DNA from: Leptodactylus fallax
Lineage: Eukaryota; Chordata; Amphibia; Anura; Leptodactylidae
DNA: 64,000 bases
Reading direction: 5' to 3'
Assembly: GCA_947044405.1 (NCBI GenBank)
Contig: CAMRHE010000357.1
Span: 791,501-855,500, forward strand
Positions 31,670 through 41,986 of this stretch are shown here, one piece after another (the stretch's first letter is position 1; every line of letters begins with the position of its first letter). The position numbers and the translations under genes are program-made. Under the pieces are notes generated by a model. That model saw only the letters and a program-made list of their open reading frames with translations. It ran no database searches and was not told the DNA's origin.

Positions 31670-33000
31670 GTGCTCCTTCACATCTGCACCCTGCTGTGTG
31701 CCCAAATGGCAGTTTATGCCCACATGTATGACACTGGTGTACCCAGGATAATGTACTTAGCAATGCCATATGTGGGTATAAACTGCTGTTGGGGAACAGC
31801 CGGGCACAGAAGGGATGGAGCGCTATTTCGTTTTTTAGAGCACAGTTTGGTTTTTGGACACCATGTCACTTTTGCAGAACCCAAGAATTGCCAGTAAAGT
31901 GGAATCCACAGACATGTGACCCCATTTTGGAAACTACACCCTTCAAGGGATTCAACAAGTGGTGTAGTGAGCATTATTAACCCTTAAATGTTGCATTCTT
32001 TTAATTTCCAGAAATGAATGCGCAGATGATAATGAAAAGTTAAAAATAACATTTTTCCAGAGATTCGCCATTTCAGTGCCCGATATGTTGTGCCCAGCTT
32101 ATGTCTGCAGAGACACACACTCCAAAAACTGTTAAGCGGGGATCCGGGCACAACAACTTTTGGAGCATTCGTCTCTGATACAAGCCGGGCACAACATATT
32201 ACACACTGAAATGACGTATTCCTGGAAAAATTGTCATTTTCACCTTTCACAATCAGCTGCGTATTCATTTATGGATACTAAATTATAGCAACACTTGGGG
32301 GTTAAAAATGCTCACTGTACCCCTGGATAAATTCCTTCAGGAGTGTAGTTTCCAAAATGGGGTCACATGTCAGGGGATTCCACTTTACTGGCATTTCAAC
32401 TCTGCAAAAGTGCAATGGCGTCCAAAAACCAAACCGTCCAAGCCTGTGCTCCAAAAACCAAATAGCGCTCCTTCCATTCTGTGCCCAGCTGTGTACATAC
32501 AGCAGTTTATACCCATATATGACATTAAGTTCGTTACCCTGGGTACACCAGTGTCATACATGTGGGCATAAACTGCCATTTGGGCACACAGCAGGGCGCA
32601 GAAGGGGAGGGTATGTGGCTTTTGGAGTGCAGATTCAGATGTTTGGTATCTGGATGCCATGTCATGTTTGCAGAGCCTGTAAGGTACCATAACAGTGGAT
32701 TCCCCAAAGGAGTGACCCCATTTTGAAAACTGCATCCCTCAAAAAATTTATCAAGGGGTGTAGTGAGCATTAGTATTCCAGACATGACTACACAGTGGAT
32801 GGGGAAAAGTGAATAGGTAAGCTGTGCGGAGTGCATTGGGAACACCAAATTCCCTACTATTACCCCAGTAGTTCCTATTATTGGGGAGGTCACTCTGGGG
32901 GTCACTTCTGGTTTATTTTCCCTCATAAGCTCTAAATCTGGTTTGTCCCCTGATATACGCTCGCACAGCTTATACATTCCCTTCCTGCCGCAGCCAGTTA
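31670..33000. repeat. Repeat monomers in alternating orientation
   Basis: The CCCCATTTTGGAAACTACACCC landmark is on the plus strand at about 31919 and 32716, and on the minus strand at about 32345-32375 (seen as GTAGTTTCCAAAATGGGG). The middle copy is therefore inverted relative to its neighbours, unlike the head-to-tail array left of the Tc1. AAACTGC(C/T)... and GGGCACACAGCAGGGC words recur around them. Confidence 0.65.
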
Positions 33001-34053
33001 TGTTCTAATGATTTGGCGATTTTTGTGGTTTTTGTCTTCACATTGTACAAGCTATATTTTCTTTATTTCTCTGGTGATGTAGCCATATGAGGGCTTGTTG
33101 TATGCGGGGTGAGATGTCTTTTGTAATGACATCATCTTTGGGCGCCTATAACTTATTGACTAAATTTTATTAACTCTTTCTTGGTGGATTAAAAAAAAAA
33201 AACATCAATTCTGGCACTGCGTTTTACCTTTTAAATTTTTCTCCATGCAGAATAAAGCATAAGTAACATGTTACCTTTATTCTATGGTTCGGTACGATTA
33301 CGGCGATACCTAATTTATATTGTTTTTTTATGCAATATTAATTTTGCAGAACAAAAACCCATTTGGGGTCATAAATTAATTATTTTGCATCGCCATCTTC
33401 TGAGATGTGTAACATTTTTATTTTGTGGTTTTCAGAGTTGGTTGAGGGCTTATTTTTTGCGGGACAACCTGTGCTTTTTATTGGTACTATTTTGGGGTAC
33501 ATATGACTTTTTGATCACTTTTTATGGCATATTTTGTAAGGTGAGATGGCGAAAAATCATTAATTTTGGCAGGTTTTTTCCGTTTTTTTTTCCCCAACGT
33601 TCACCGTGTACATTAAATTGTTTCAGTTTTATTGTACAGGTTGCTATGGACGTGGCGATGCCAAATATGCAGTTTTTATTAATTTTTAGTTTTTTTTTTA
33701 TATAATTCATTTTATATAGGAAAAGGGAATTTTTGGGGCTTTATTCTTTTATAATTTTTTTTTAAACACTTTATTTTATTTTTTTTTCACTTTTTTTTTA
33801 TTTTTTCATGTGTCCCATTAGGACACCTGAGCCAGCAATGCTTTGATTGTTGGCTCTGTACTATAGACTGCAAGACACGAGCATACAAGTGTTTTGCAGT
33901 CTATACAGGAAGTTAGTGCTATGCAGAAGCATAGCCTAACTTCCGAAGGTCTCGGCAGGATCAACCAGGTAGTGGGGGCTCCAGGCAGCCCTGTTGCGTG
34001 AAGTACCAAGCGCGCAGGACGTAATAGTACGTCCAATGTCATTAAGGGGTTAA
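33001..34053. repeat. T-rich right arm of the TTAA-flanked composite block
   Basis: Contains TTCGGTACGATTACGGCGAT at 33288-33307 and a T-rich stretch with GGTACTATTTTGGGGTAC near 33480. Ends in a TTAA-flanked terminus at 34053. The 145-codon frame at 33268-33705 is a translation of T-rich repeat DNA with no recognised domain. Confidence 0.5.
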
Positions 34054-34165
34054 ATTGATGTTTCCCATCTATTCCATGTCCGTTTGTCTATTTTGTGATG
34101 GTTCAGTGCTATCTGCTTTGCATACATTTTTCAATGAACCATTAGGTTGTCAAGCTAACACATAA

Positions 34166-36240
34166 TAATAATAATTCATTCTATTTATATAGCGCCAACA
34201 TATTCCGCAGCACTGTACAATTTGTAGGGTTCAAGTACAGACAAAAAAAAATACATTACAAAGAAATAGTCAATTCACACAATGGGACTGAGGGCCCTGC
34301 TCGCAAGAGCTTACAATCTATGAGGTAGAGGGGGTGACACAAGAGGTAGCAGGGGCAGCATCGGAGGTAGCATTACTTGTACAATGGTCAGACAATTTTG
34401 TAATAGAGGTTACTGTCATTACACATATATAAAGCTGTATGAGCTGTCACCAGTCATGTCCTTTAACGTGCAGATGGTGCCTGGACATATAAAGTTAGTC
34501 TGATATGACATGATATCCTGTGAGGTAATGTTGGAGCGTAAACAGAGGAGGGTACGTTTTAGGGATTCTAATTACGGAAGGGTTTACATTAGGAGTTGTG
34601 ATAGGCCTGTCTGAAAAGATATGTCTTTAGTTTGCGCTTGAAGCTGTGGAAATTGGGGGTTAATCTGATAGTCCGGGATAGAGCATTCCAGAGAAGTGGT
34701 GCAACTCAGGAGGTCTTGTATATGAGCGTGGGAGGTTCTGATAATAGAGGATGTTAGTCTTAGGTCATTGAGTGAACGGAGAGAACGGGTTTGGCGATAG
34801 ACAGAGATGAGGGAGGAAATGTAGGGAGGTGCAGCGTTATGGAGAGCCTTGTGGGTGAGGGTGATAAGTTTATATTGTATTCTGTATTGAATAGGCAGCC
34901 AATGTAGTGACTGACACAGACCAGAGGCATCGCTGAAGCGTCTAGACTGATAGATGAGCCAGGCCGCCGCATTCAGAATAGATTGTAGAGGGGAGAGTTT
35001 AGTCAGGGGAAGACTGATTAGTAGGGAGTTACAGTAGTCAAGACAAGAGTGAATCAGGGCAACAATAAGTGTCTTTAGTGTATCTCTGGTAAGGAAAGGG
35101 CGTATTCTGAAGATGTTTTTGAGGTGGAGATGACATGAGCGTGTGAGTGATTGGATATGGGGGGGTGAAGGAAAGGTCTGAGTCAAACATAACCCTGAGG
35201 CAGCGGGCATACTGCCTAGGAGTTATGGTAAGGTCGGAGTCTGCAATGGAGATATCAGGGCCAGATCTATTAGATGGTGGAAACAGCAGTAATTCAGTCT
35301 TTGAGAGATTCAGTTTCAGATAAAGCGAAGACATGATACTTGAGACAGCAGAGAGACAGTCACTGGTGTTCTGTAATAGTGCAGGGGTGATGTCATGGGA
35401 TGACGTATATAATTGGGTGTCATCAGGATAAAGATGGTACCGGAAGCCAAATCTAGTGATGGTTTGTCCAATGGGGGCTGTATAAAGGGAGAAGAGCAGG
35501 GGACCTAGGACCGAGCCCTGAGGAACCCCAATGGCAAGGGGAAGAAGGGAAGAAACAGAGCCCGCAAATGATACATAGAAAGTGTGGTCAGAGAGATAAG
35601 AGGAGAACCAGGAGAGCACGGTGTCCGTGAGGCCGACAGAGCTGAGCATAGTGAGGAGGAGTTGATGGTCAACAGTGTCAAATGCTGCTGAGAGATCTAG
35701 AAGAATCAGAAGAGAGAAGTCACCTTTGGATTTAGCCATCAGGAGATCGTTGGAGATTTTTGTGAGGGCCGTTTCAGTAGCGTGCAGAATGCGGAAGCCA
35801 GATTGTAAGGGGTCAAGAAGAGAGTTAGCAGAAAGATAGCGGATTAAACGAGAATAGACTAAGCATTCCAAGATTTTGGAGATAAAAGGAAGGTTAGAGA
35901 CAGGTCAATAGTTAGCAGCACAGGACGGGTCAAGGGTGGGTTTCTTCAGTAGTGGGGTTATGACAGCATGTTTGAAAGAGGATGGGAAAATTCCAGAAGA
36001 GAGAGAGAGGTTAAATATTTTAGTAAGGTAAGTCGTGATGGCAGGCGACAGAGACTGGAGAAGGTGTGAGGGGAAAGGGTCACTACTACAGGTTGTAGGG
36101 CGAGAAGAAGAAAGTAGCTGAGATACTTGCTCCTCTGTAACAGGTTGCAAATAAAAAGATAGGAAAGAAAAATATGCGGAAGGGAAACTGTTTGTAAATA
36201 TTTCTTAAAACAAGCACCGAGGTTGTCCATGTAGAACTGG
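34166..36240 (-). mobile_element. L2-like LINE, 5'-truncated, with its 3' UTR and (ATT)n tail
   Basis: Read on the minus strand, the element goes from RT coding sequence (36150-34584) into a 3' UTR and ends in a short ATT repeat at about 34166-34180. The 3' UTR includes the segment complementary to TATTTATATAGCGCCAACAT at 34189, a very common amphibian LINE tail. The 5' end is truncated near 36240, next to a TTAA MITE. It is the sister copy to 4356-6310 and lacks the solo LTR found there. Confidence 0.85.
34584..36150 (-). pseudogene. L2-like reverse transcriptase, broken
   Basis: The minus strand reads PLLKKPTLDPSCAANY, a stop at about 35905, then in the same frame [27 protein letters not shown] (motif A), [16 protein letters not shown] (motif B) and YPDDTQLY (motif C; the usual Ala is Pro). 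The frame shifts near 35165, at a run of seven G on the plus strand, into one giving [28 protein letters not shown] and a C-terminal part. At least one nonsense codon and one homopolymer frameshift are visible, plus the Y-A-D-D to Y-P-D-D change. The upstream endonuclease is missing. Confidence 0.85.
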
Positions 36241-36295
36241 TGTACTCCTTGCAAGGGTCAAACCAGCCTTTAAATGCAAGGGTTAATCTTGACAC

Positions 36296-36697
36296 TTAAA
36301 AGGGTGGTCCCATGAAGTAAATTGACATGGACCTTTTGCGCGCTCCTCATTCAACCTTACTGCAGCCAGGCTGAATGTGGGTGGGACTGGGTGGAACTGG
36401 TGACAGTTGACGCTCACATTTACTTCAATGTGAGCGCCAATGTACAGCACTTGGCTATGTCCAGCGCTTCCATTAAAGTGAATGAGAGTGCCAGAGATAG
36501 CCAAAGTACGGCACTCGTCTATCTTTTGCGCTCCCATTCACTTCAGTGTGCTGTATTTCAGACATCTCCAGTGCTTCCATTGAAGTGAATCACCAGTCCC
36601 ACTCAGTCCTGCCCACTTTCAGTCTGGCTGCGGTCAGGTTGAATGTGGTGTGTGTGAAAGGTCCTTGTCAGTTTACTTCATGGGACAGCCTCTTTAA
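36296..36697. mobile_element. T2/Kolobok-type MITE (TTAA-flanked, 402 bp)
   Basis: Left end TTAAAAGGGTGGTCCCATGA, right end CATGGGACAGCCTCTTTAA, an inverted pair that continues for more than 40 bp. The TTAAARGRR terminus is the signature of amphibian T2-type MITEs, with TTAA as the duplication. Internally it is itself repetitive, with TTCACTT and TGAATG words in both orientations. Short ORFs are not genes. Confidence 0.75.
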
Positions 36698-37489
36698 TGT
36701 TCTAATAATAAAAAATAAAATTAACCCATTGCAGCTCGCCAATTTGTCACATACGGACCATCCTACCATGTGATATGGGTGCTGCTGTCAGGGGTTAATT
36801 CACTTTACTTACTCTTGCACGCACTCTTGACTCAGGCTGCAGGTATATCAATTGACTAAATTGAACGTAAATCACACCCCAACACCCCGAAAAGAATAAA
36901 AACAGAAAAACCTTATGAGTTACAGTCTTTAGGTTTATGGAGCTTAGAAGAAAGAAGATGGCCAGCACCCAGACCAGATGGATCCGACGATATCTCCCAG
37001 TTCGAATGAAAACCATAGTTCTTGTAATGGTGAACACCTGACTCATATTCAGCCACGCCCTTCCCCCTCCCCCCGTAATGGTATATGGTTTGAAATGTTT
37101 TTTCTCTGTCATCGCTAATTCTGGGAAAGATGGATTCCCCAGACTTCCCCCCAAAACAGTCTCTGATGTCTAGAAAGAGATTTCTGTGTTTGGAGATTTA
37201 CAAACCTTTCTTATGCTTGACTGACTTTCCGGTATCAGCCATCTGTTAAATCCATAAAACCTTACTTCGGTTGTAAATTTGCAATTTCAAAAGGAAATCA
37301 CCACTCACAGACTTAAAGTCAGAGGTGGCAAAACCAGACAACAATATGCTCAGGAAAAAGACATCATCACAGATGTACAGATATCAACTATATAACTAAC
37401 CAATAAAGTTTTTTTCATTAGCCCAATGGGTTTAATATAAATTATGCCAGAAACTTGTATACATTGTAACACTAACCTACACCAGTTCA
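36698..37489. other. No gene or recognisable element
   Basis: No convincing ORF; a CCCC-rich patch lies near 37065. No terminal repeats recognised. Confidence 0.4.
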
Positions 37490-37491
37490 TA

Positions 37492-39121
37492 CAGTGCCTT
37501 GCGAAAGTATTCGGCCCCCTTGAACTTCTCAACCTTTTGCCACATTTCAGGCTTCAAACATAAAGATATAAAATTTTAATTTTTTGGTGAAGAATCAACA
37601 ACAAGTGGGACACAATTGTGAAGTGGAACGAAACTTATTGTTTATTTTAAACTTTTGTAAAAAATAAAAAACTGAAAAGTGGGGAGTGCAATATTATTCG
37701 GCCCCTTTACTTTCAGTGCAGCAAACTCACTCCCGAAGTTCAGTGAGGATCTCTGAATGATCCAATGTTGTCCTAAATGACTGATGATGATAAATATAAT
37801 CCACCTGTGTGTAATCAAGTCTCCGTATAAATGCACCTGCTCTGTGATAGTCTCAGGGTTCTGTTTAAAGTGCAGAGAGCATCATGAAGACCAAGGAACA
37901 CACCAGGCAGGTCCGTGATACTGTTGTGGAGAAGTTTAAAGCCGGATTTGGATACAAAAAGATTTCCCAAACTTTAAACATCCCAAGGAGCACTGTGCAA
38001 GCGATCATATTGAAATGGAAGGAGTATCAGACCACTGCAAATCTACCAAGACCCGGCCGTCCCTCTAAACTTTCATGTCAAACAAGGAGAAGACTGATCA
38101 TAGATGCAGCCAAGAGGCCCATGATCGCTCTGGATGAACTGCAGAGATCTACAGCTGAGGTGGGAGAGTCTGTCCATAGGACAACAATCAGTCGTACACT
38201 GCACAAATCTGGCCTTTATGGAAGAGTGGCAAGAAGAAAGCCATTTCTCAAAGATATCCATAAAAAGTCTTGTTTAAAGTTTGCCACAAGCCACCTGGGA
38301 GACGCACCAAACATGTGGAAGAAGTTGCTCTGGTCAGATGAAACCAAAATCGTACTTTTTGGCCACAATGCAAAACGATATGTTTGGCGTAAAAGCAACA
38401 TAGCTCATCACCCTGAACACACCATCCCCACTGTCAAACATGGTGGTGGCAGCATCATGGTTTGGGCCTGGTTTTCTTCAGCAGGGACAGGGAAGATGGT
38501 TAAAATTGATGGGAAGATGGATGGAGCCAAATACAGGACCATTCTGGAAGAAAACCTGTTGGAGTCTGCAAAAGACCTGAGACTGGGACAGAGATTTATC
38601 TTCCAACAAGACAATGATCCCAAACATAAAGCAAAATCTACAATGGAATGGTTAACAAATAAACGTATCCAGGTGTTAGAATGGCCAAGTCAAAGTCCAG
38701 ACCTGAATCCAATCGAGAATCTGTGGAAAGAGCTGAAAACTGCTGTTCACAAACGCTCTCCATCCAACCTCACTGAGCTCCAGCTGTTTTCCAAGGAAGA
38801 ATGGGCAAGAATTTCAGTCTCTCGATGTGCAAAACTGATAGAGACATACCCCAAGCGACTTGCAGCTGTAATCGCAGCAAAAAGTGGTGCTACAAAGTAT
38901 TAACTTAAGGGGGCCGAATAATTTTGCACGCCCCATTTTTCAGTTTTTTATTTTTTACAAAAGTTTAAAATATCCAATAAATTTCGTTCCACTTCACGAT
39001 TGTGTCCCACCTGTTGATTCTTCACCAAAAAAATTTAAATTTTATATCCTTATGTTTGAAGCCTGAAATGTGGCAAAAGGTTGAAAAGTTCAAGGGGGCC
39101 GAATACTTTCGCAAGGCACTG
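37492..39121 (+). mobile_element. Tc1 element with an intact transposase gene (Passport-like ends)
   Basis: Begins CAGTGCCTTGCGAAAGTATT after TA (37490-37491) and ends AATACTTTCGCAAGGCACTG before TA (39122-39123). Arms of about 230 bp are highly similar. The terminal sequence resembles, from memory, that of the Passport/PPTN group of Tc1 elements known from fish; this identity should be tested. The insertion appears structurally complete. Confidence 0.93.
37884..38903 (+). CDS. Tc1 transposase, intact
   Basis: The ATG at 37884 gives a 339-residue protein starting MKTKEHTRQVRD with no internal stop. The N-terminal HTH contains NIPRSTVQAIILKW, followed by a GRPSKLS linker and a second HTH. Catalytic residues are Asp152 (WSDETK), Asp243 (FQQDNDPKH) and Glu278 (LNPIENLW), the DD34E spacing of Tc1. 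The VKHGGGSIMVW glycine-rich box lies between. It shares this general plan with the decayed copy at 12776-14357 (same MKTKE start, same order), but the termini differ beyond the first bases, so they are related yet separate families. Nuclear DNA cut-and-paste at TA is expected. Confidence 0.92.
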   Translation: MKTKEHTRQVRDTVVEKFKAGFGYKKISQTLNIPRSTVQAIILKWKEYQTTANLPRPGRPSKLSCQTRRRLIIDAAKRPMIALDELQRSTAEVGESVHRTTISRTLHKSGLYGRVARRKPFLKDIHKKSCLKFATSHLGDAPNMWKKLLWSDETKIVLFGHNAKRYVWRKSNIAHHPEHTIPTVKHGGGSIMVWAWFSSAGTGKMVKIDGKMDGAKYRTILEENLLESAKDLRLGQRFIFQQDNDPKHKAKSTMEWLTNKRIQVLEWPSQSPDLNPIENLWKELKTAVHKRSPSNLTELQLFSKEEWARISVSRCAKLIETYPKRLAAVIAAKSGATKY

Positions 39122-39123
39122 TA

Positions 39124-39533
39124 GCTGTTTTGGTGCATGGATGCTGGAAAATGAGAAAAATGTATTAAAAGACTGTTAATACATTTGTCACATTTCACTC
39201 CATCATATAAAATGCTTAATAAATTCCTTTCATATACTTCTAGATTATTTTAAAAACATATGTATAACAAAAACACTGCATAGAATATACAAGAATCTAA
39301 TTACATTTTAATTGCTGCAAGACGCGTACAAATCTCAGGGTGATGCAAAAGCTCATTGAATATGAATACTTCAGTGAAGTTCTCAGATATCAAGGAAATG
39401 AACTTAGCCAGTAACTACCACTTTGAATTATGTAGCATTATTCAGTTAGAAGAGATGACTACATGGTAAAAAAGGCATTTTATTAAATAGTCTCTGTATT
39501 TAATTTTTTTTTTTTTTGAAGCAGCAGATACTG
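39124..39533. other. No gene; AT-rich spacer between two Tc1 elements
   Basis: About 410 bp of AT-rich sequence with a T-run at 39505-39517. Nothing coding. Confidence 0.5.
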
Positions 39534-39535
39534 TA

Positions 39536-41102
39536 CAGTCATGGCCAAAAGTTTTGAGAATGATACAAATATTAATTTTTACAAAGTCTACTGCTTCAGT
39601 TTTTCTAATGGCAATTTGCATATACTCCAGAATGTTATAAAAAGTGATCAGCTTAACAGCAATTACTTGCAAAGTCAATATTTGCCTAGAAAATGAACTT
39701 TATCCCCCAAAACACATTTCAACATCATTGCAGCCCTGCCTTAAAAGGACCACCTAACATCGTTTCAGTGATTGCTCCATTAACACAGGTGTGGGTGTTG
39801 ATGAGGACAGGGCTGGAGATCAATCTGTCATGATTAAGTAAGAATGACACCACTGGACACTTTAAAAGGAGGCTGGTGCTTGCCATCATTGTTTCTCTTC
39901 TGTTAACCATGGTTATCTCTAAAGAAACAAGTGCAGTCATCATTGCACTGCACAAAAATGGCCTAACTGGGAAGAGTATTGCAGCTAGAAAGATTGCACC
40001 TCAGTCAACAATCTATCGCATCATCAAGAACTTCAAGGAGAGAGGTTCCATTGGTGCCAAAAAGGCTCCAGGGCGCCCAAGAAAGACCAGCAAGCGGCAG
40101 GACCGTCTCTTAAAAGTGTTTCAGCTGCGGGATCGGGCTACCAGCAGTGCAGAGCTTGCTGAGGTATGGCAGCAGGCAGGTGTGAGTGCATCTGCACGCA
40201 CTGTGAGGCGGAGACTCTTGGAGCAAGGCCTGGTCTCAAGGAGGGCAGCAAAGAAGCCACTTCTCTCCAGAAAAAACATCAGGGACAGACTGATATTCTG
40301 CAAAAGGTACAGGGAGTGGACTGCTGAGGACTGGGGTAAAGTCATTTTCTCTGATGAATCCCCTTTTCGATTGTTTGGAACATCTGGAAAACAGCTTATT
40401 CGGAGAAGAAGAGGTGAGCGCTACCACCAGTCTTGTCTCATGCCAACTGTAAAGCATCCTGAAACCATTCATGTGTGGGGTTGCTTCTCAGCCAAGGGAA
40501 TCGGCTCTCTCACAGTCTTGCCTAAAAACACAGCCATGAATAAAGAATGGTACCAGAATGTCCTCCAAGAGCAACTTCTCCCAACCGTCCAAGAGCAGTT
40601 TGGCGCTCAACAATGCCTTTTCCAGCATGATGGAGCACCTTGCCATAAAGCAAAGGTGATAACTAAATGGCTCAGGGAACAAAACATAGAGATTTTGGGT
40701 CCATGGCCTGGAAACTCCCCAGATCTTAATCCCATTGAGAACTTGTGGTCAATCATCAAGAGACGGGTGGACAAACAAAAACCAACAAATTCAGACAAAA
40801 TTAAAGCATTGATTCTGCAAGAATGGACTGCTATCAGTCAGGATTTGGTCCAGAAGTTGATTGAGAGCATGCCAGGGAGAATTGCAGAGGTCCTGAAGAA
40901 GAAGGGTCAACACTGCAAATATTGACTTGCTGCATTAACTCATTCTAACTGTCAATATAAGCTTCTGTTACTCATAATATGAATACAATTATATTTCTGT
41001 ATGTGATAAAAACATCTGACAAACACACATAAAAACCAGAGGGCAGCAGATCATGTGAAAATATAATATTTGTGTCATTCTCAAAACTTTTGGCCATGAC
41101 TG
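39536..41102 (+). mobile_element. Tc1 element with an intact transposase gene
   Basis: Begins CAGTCATGGCCAAAAGTTTT after TA (39534-39535) and ends with its inverse, ending GGCCATGACTG, before TA (41103-41104). The clearly paired arms are about 38 bp, much shorter than in the other Tc1 copies here. A different Tc1 family from 29995-31667 and 37492-39121. Confidence 0.93.
39909..40925 (+). CDS. Tc1 transposase, intact
   Basis: The chosen ATG (39909, context AACCATGG) starts MVISKETSAVIIALH; an upstream in-frame start at 39876 would add a hydrophobic 11-residue leader that is probably untranslated. The product is 338 residues. The N-terminal HTH contains IAARKIAPQSTIYRIIKNF, then GRPRKTSKRQ. 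Catalytic residues are Asp149 (VIFSDESPF), Asp241 (FQHDGAPCH) and Glu277 (LNPIENLW), with 35 residues between the last two by my count because of an extra residue before NSPDLNPIE. No stop or frameshift. The family is widespread in fish and amphibians. Confidence 0.92.
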   Translation: MVISKETSAVIIALHKNGLTGKSIAARKIAPQSTIYRIIKNFKERGSIGAKKAPGRPRKTSKRQDRLLKVFQLRDRATSSAELAEVWQQAGVSASARTVRRRLLEQGLVSRRAAKKPLLSRKNIRDRLIFCKRYREWTAEDWGKVIFSDESPFRLFGTSGKQLIRRRRGERYHQSCLMPTVKHPETIHVWGCFSAKGIGSLTVLPKNTAMNKEWYQNVLQEQLLPTVQEQFGAQQCLFQHDGAPCHKAKVITKWLREQNIEILGPWPGNSPDLNPIENLWSIIKRRVDKQKPTNSDKIKALILQEWTAISQDLVQKLIESMPGRIAEVLKKKGQHCKY

Positions 41103-41321
41103 TAGAGCCCTAGAAGAGCAAAGTTTGTTAAATATGTACTGTATGAAACCCATGACCCATGTTTTATTTTGTTTTTTTGTTAATTAACTTGGTTCCTTCT
41201 GTCATGTGCTCCAATTTTACATTGTCTCAGTTATTAAATTAAATTGTATGAATGTGTCATATAATGATACGAGTGACATCTTTTACATATTTTCTACCCT
41301 TTTTACAATACTGTACACTTA

Positions 41322-41958
41322 GGGGGCGTTCACACTACCGTTGGTGACTGTCAGTAGTGTCCGTAGCTATTGTCCATTACAAGATTTTAGCATCGGACAC
41401 GAGCTGAACCGCCACAAATCTGTTAAAATTTCCATTAATTTCAGTGGGTTTTTATATTGTGTCCGTTTGTGTCCGTTTACAGCCAATCCGTCAGAAGTCC
41501 GTTTTTTTTCCGTGAACAAAAAATCCTACATGCAGGACTTTTTTGTCCCTTTGGAAAAATGGATTCTTGACGGGCAGCAAGTGTCTGTTATTTTTTTAAC
41601 ATTGAAGATTATGGGTAAAGGACTTATAACGGACAGTAACTGATAGCCATCAGTTACTGTCCATTATTTTATGTCCGTTTTTTATCTGCGCATGCTCAGA
41701 AAGCAGAAACAAAAAAAACAAAACAAAAACAGACAGTGTTAAAAAACGGACATTAACTTATGCTAACTGATGGTAACTGATGCTAACTGATGCTAATGTG
41801 TTCGTTTTTTTAACTGATCCATTAATTTGATCAGTTAAAAAAACGGACACATTAACATCAGTTAGTGTCCGTCAATGTCTGTTATGATAGGTGTCCGGTT
41901 TTTTTTTTTATTAACGGACACCTTCATAACGGAATCCAACGGTAGTGTGAACCCTGCC
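41322..41958. mobile_element. Foldback MITE (637 bp), TTA duplication
   Basis: Left end GGGGGCGTTCACACTACCGT, right end ACGGTAGTGTGAACCCTGCC; 20 of 23 terminal bases pair. TTA occurs on both flanks (41319-41321 and 41959-41961). Much of the interior also folds back: GTGTTCGTTTTTTTAACTGA at 41799 pairs with TCAGTTAAAAAAACGGACAC at 41831. Words of CGGACA and TGTCCG recur. Harbinger-type by its duplication. The right end lies only 28 bp left of the Gmr1-type LTR. Confidence 0.75.
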
Positions 41959-41986
41959 TTAGAAATAATAAAATTAGCATACATAT

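Larger units (their letters stand above)
27183..34053. mobile_element. TTAA-flanked composite repeat block of ~385-bp monomers
   Basis: The left end reads TTAATGCCTTAAGGACAC and the right end GTCATTAAGGGGTTAA, imperfect inverted repeats (about 15 of 19 match) with TTAA at both edges (27183-27186 and 34050-34053). Between them, ~385-bp monomers repeat at 28740, 29125 and 29513, recognised by CCCCATTTTGGAAACTACAC. After subtracting a nested solo LTR and a nested Tc1, about 4.5 kb of native sequence remains. TTAA flanks and size suggest a large non-autonomous Kolobok- or piggyBac-like element, but the class is inferred only from ends and the monomers have no identified function. Confidence 0.5.

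Noticed and set aside
33268..33705. 145-codon Phe/Leu-rich ORF resembling a membrane protein
   Set aside because: T-rich repeat arm of the composite block; hydrophobicity follows from T content.
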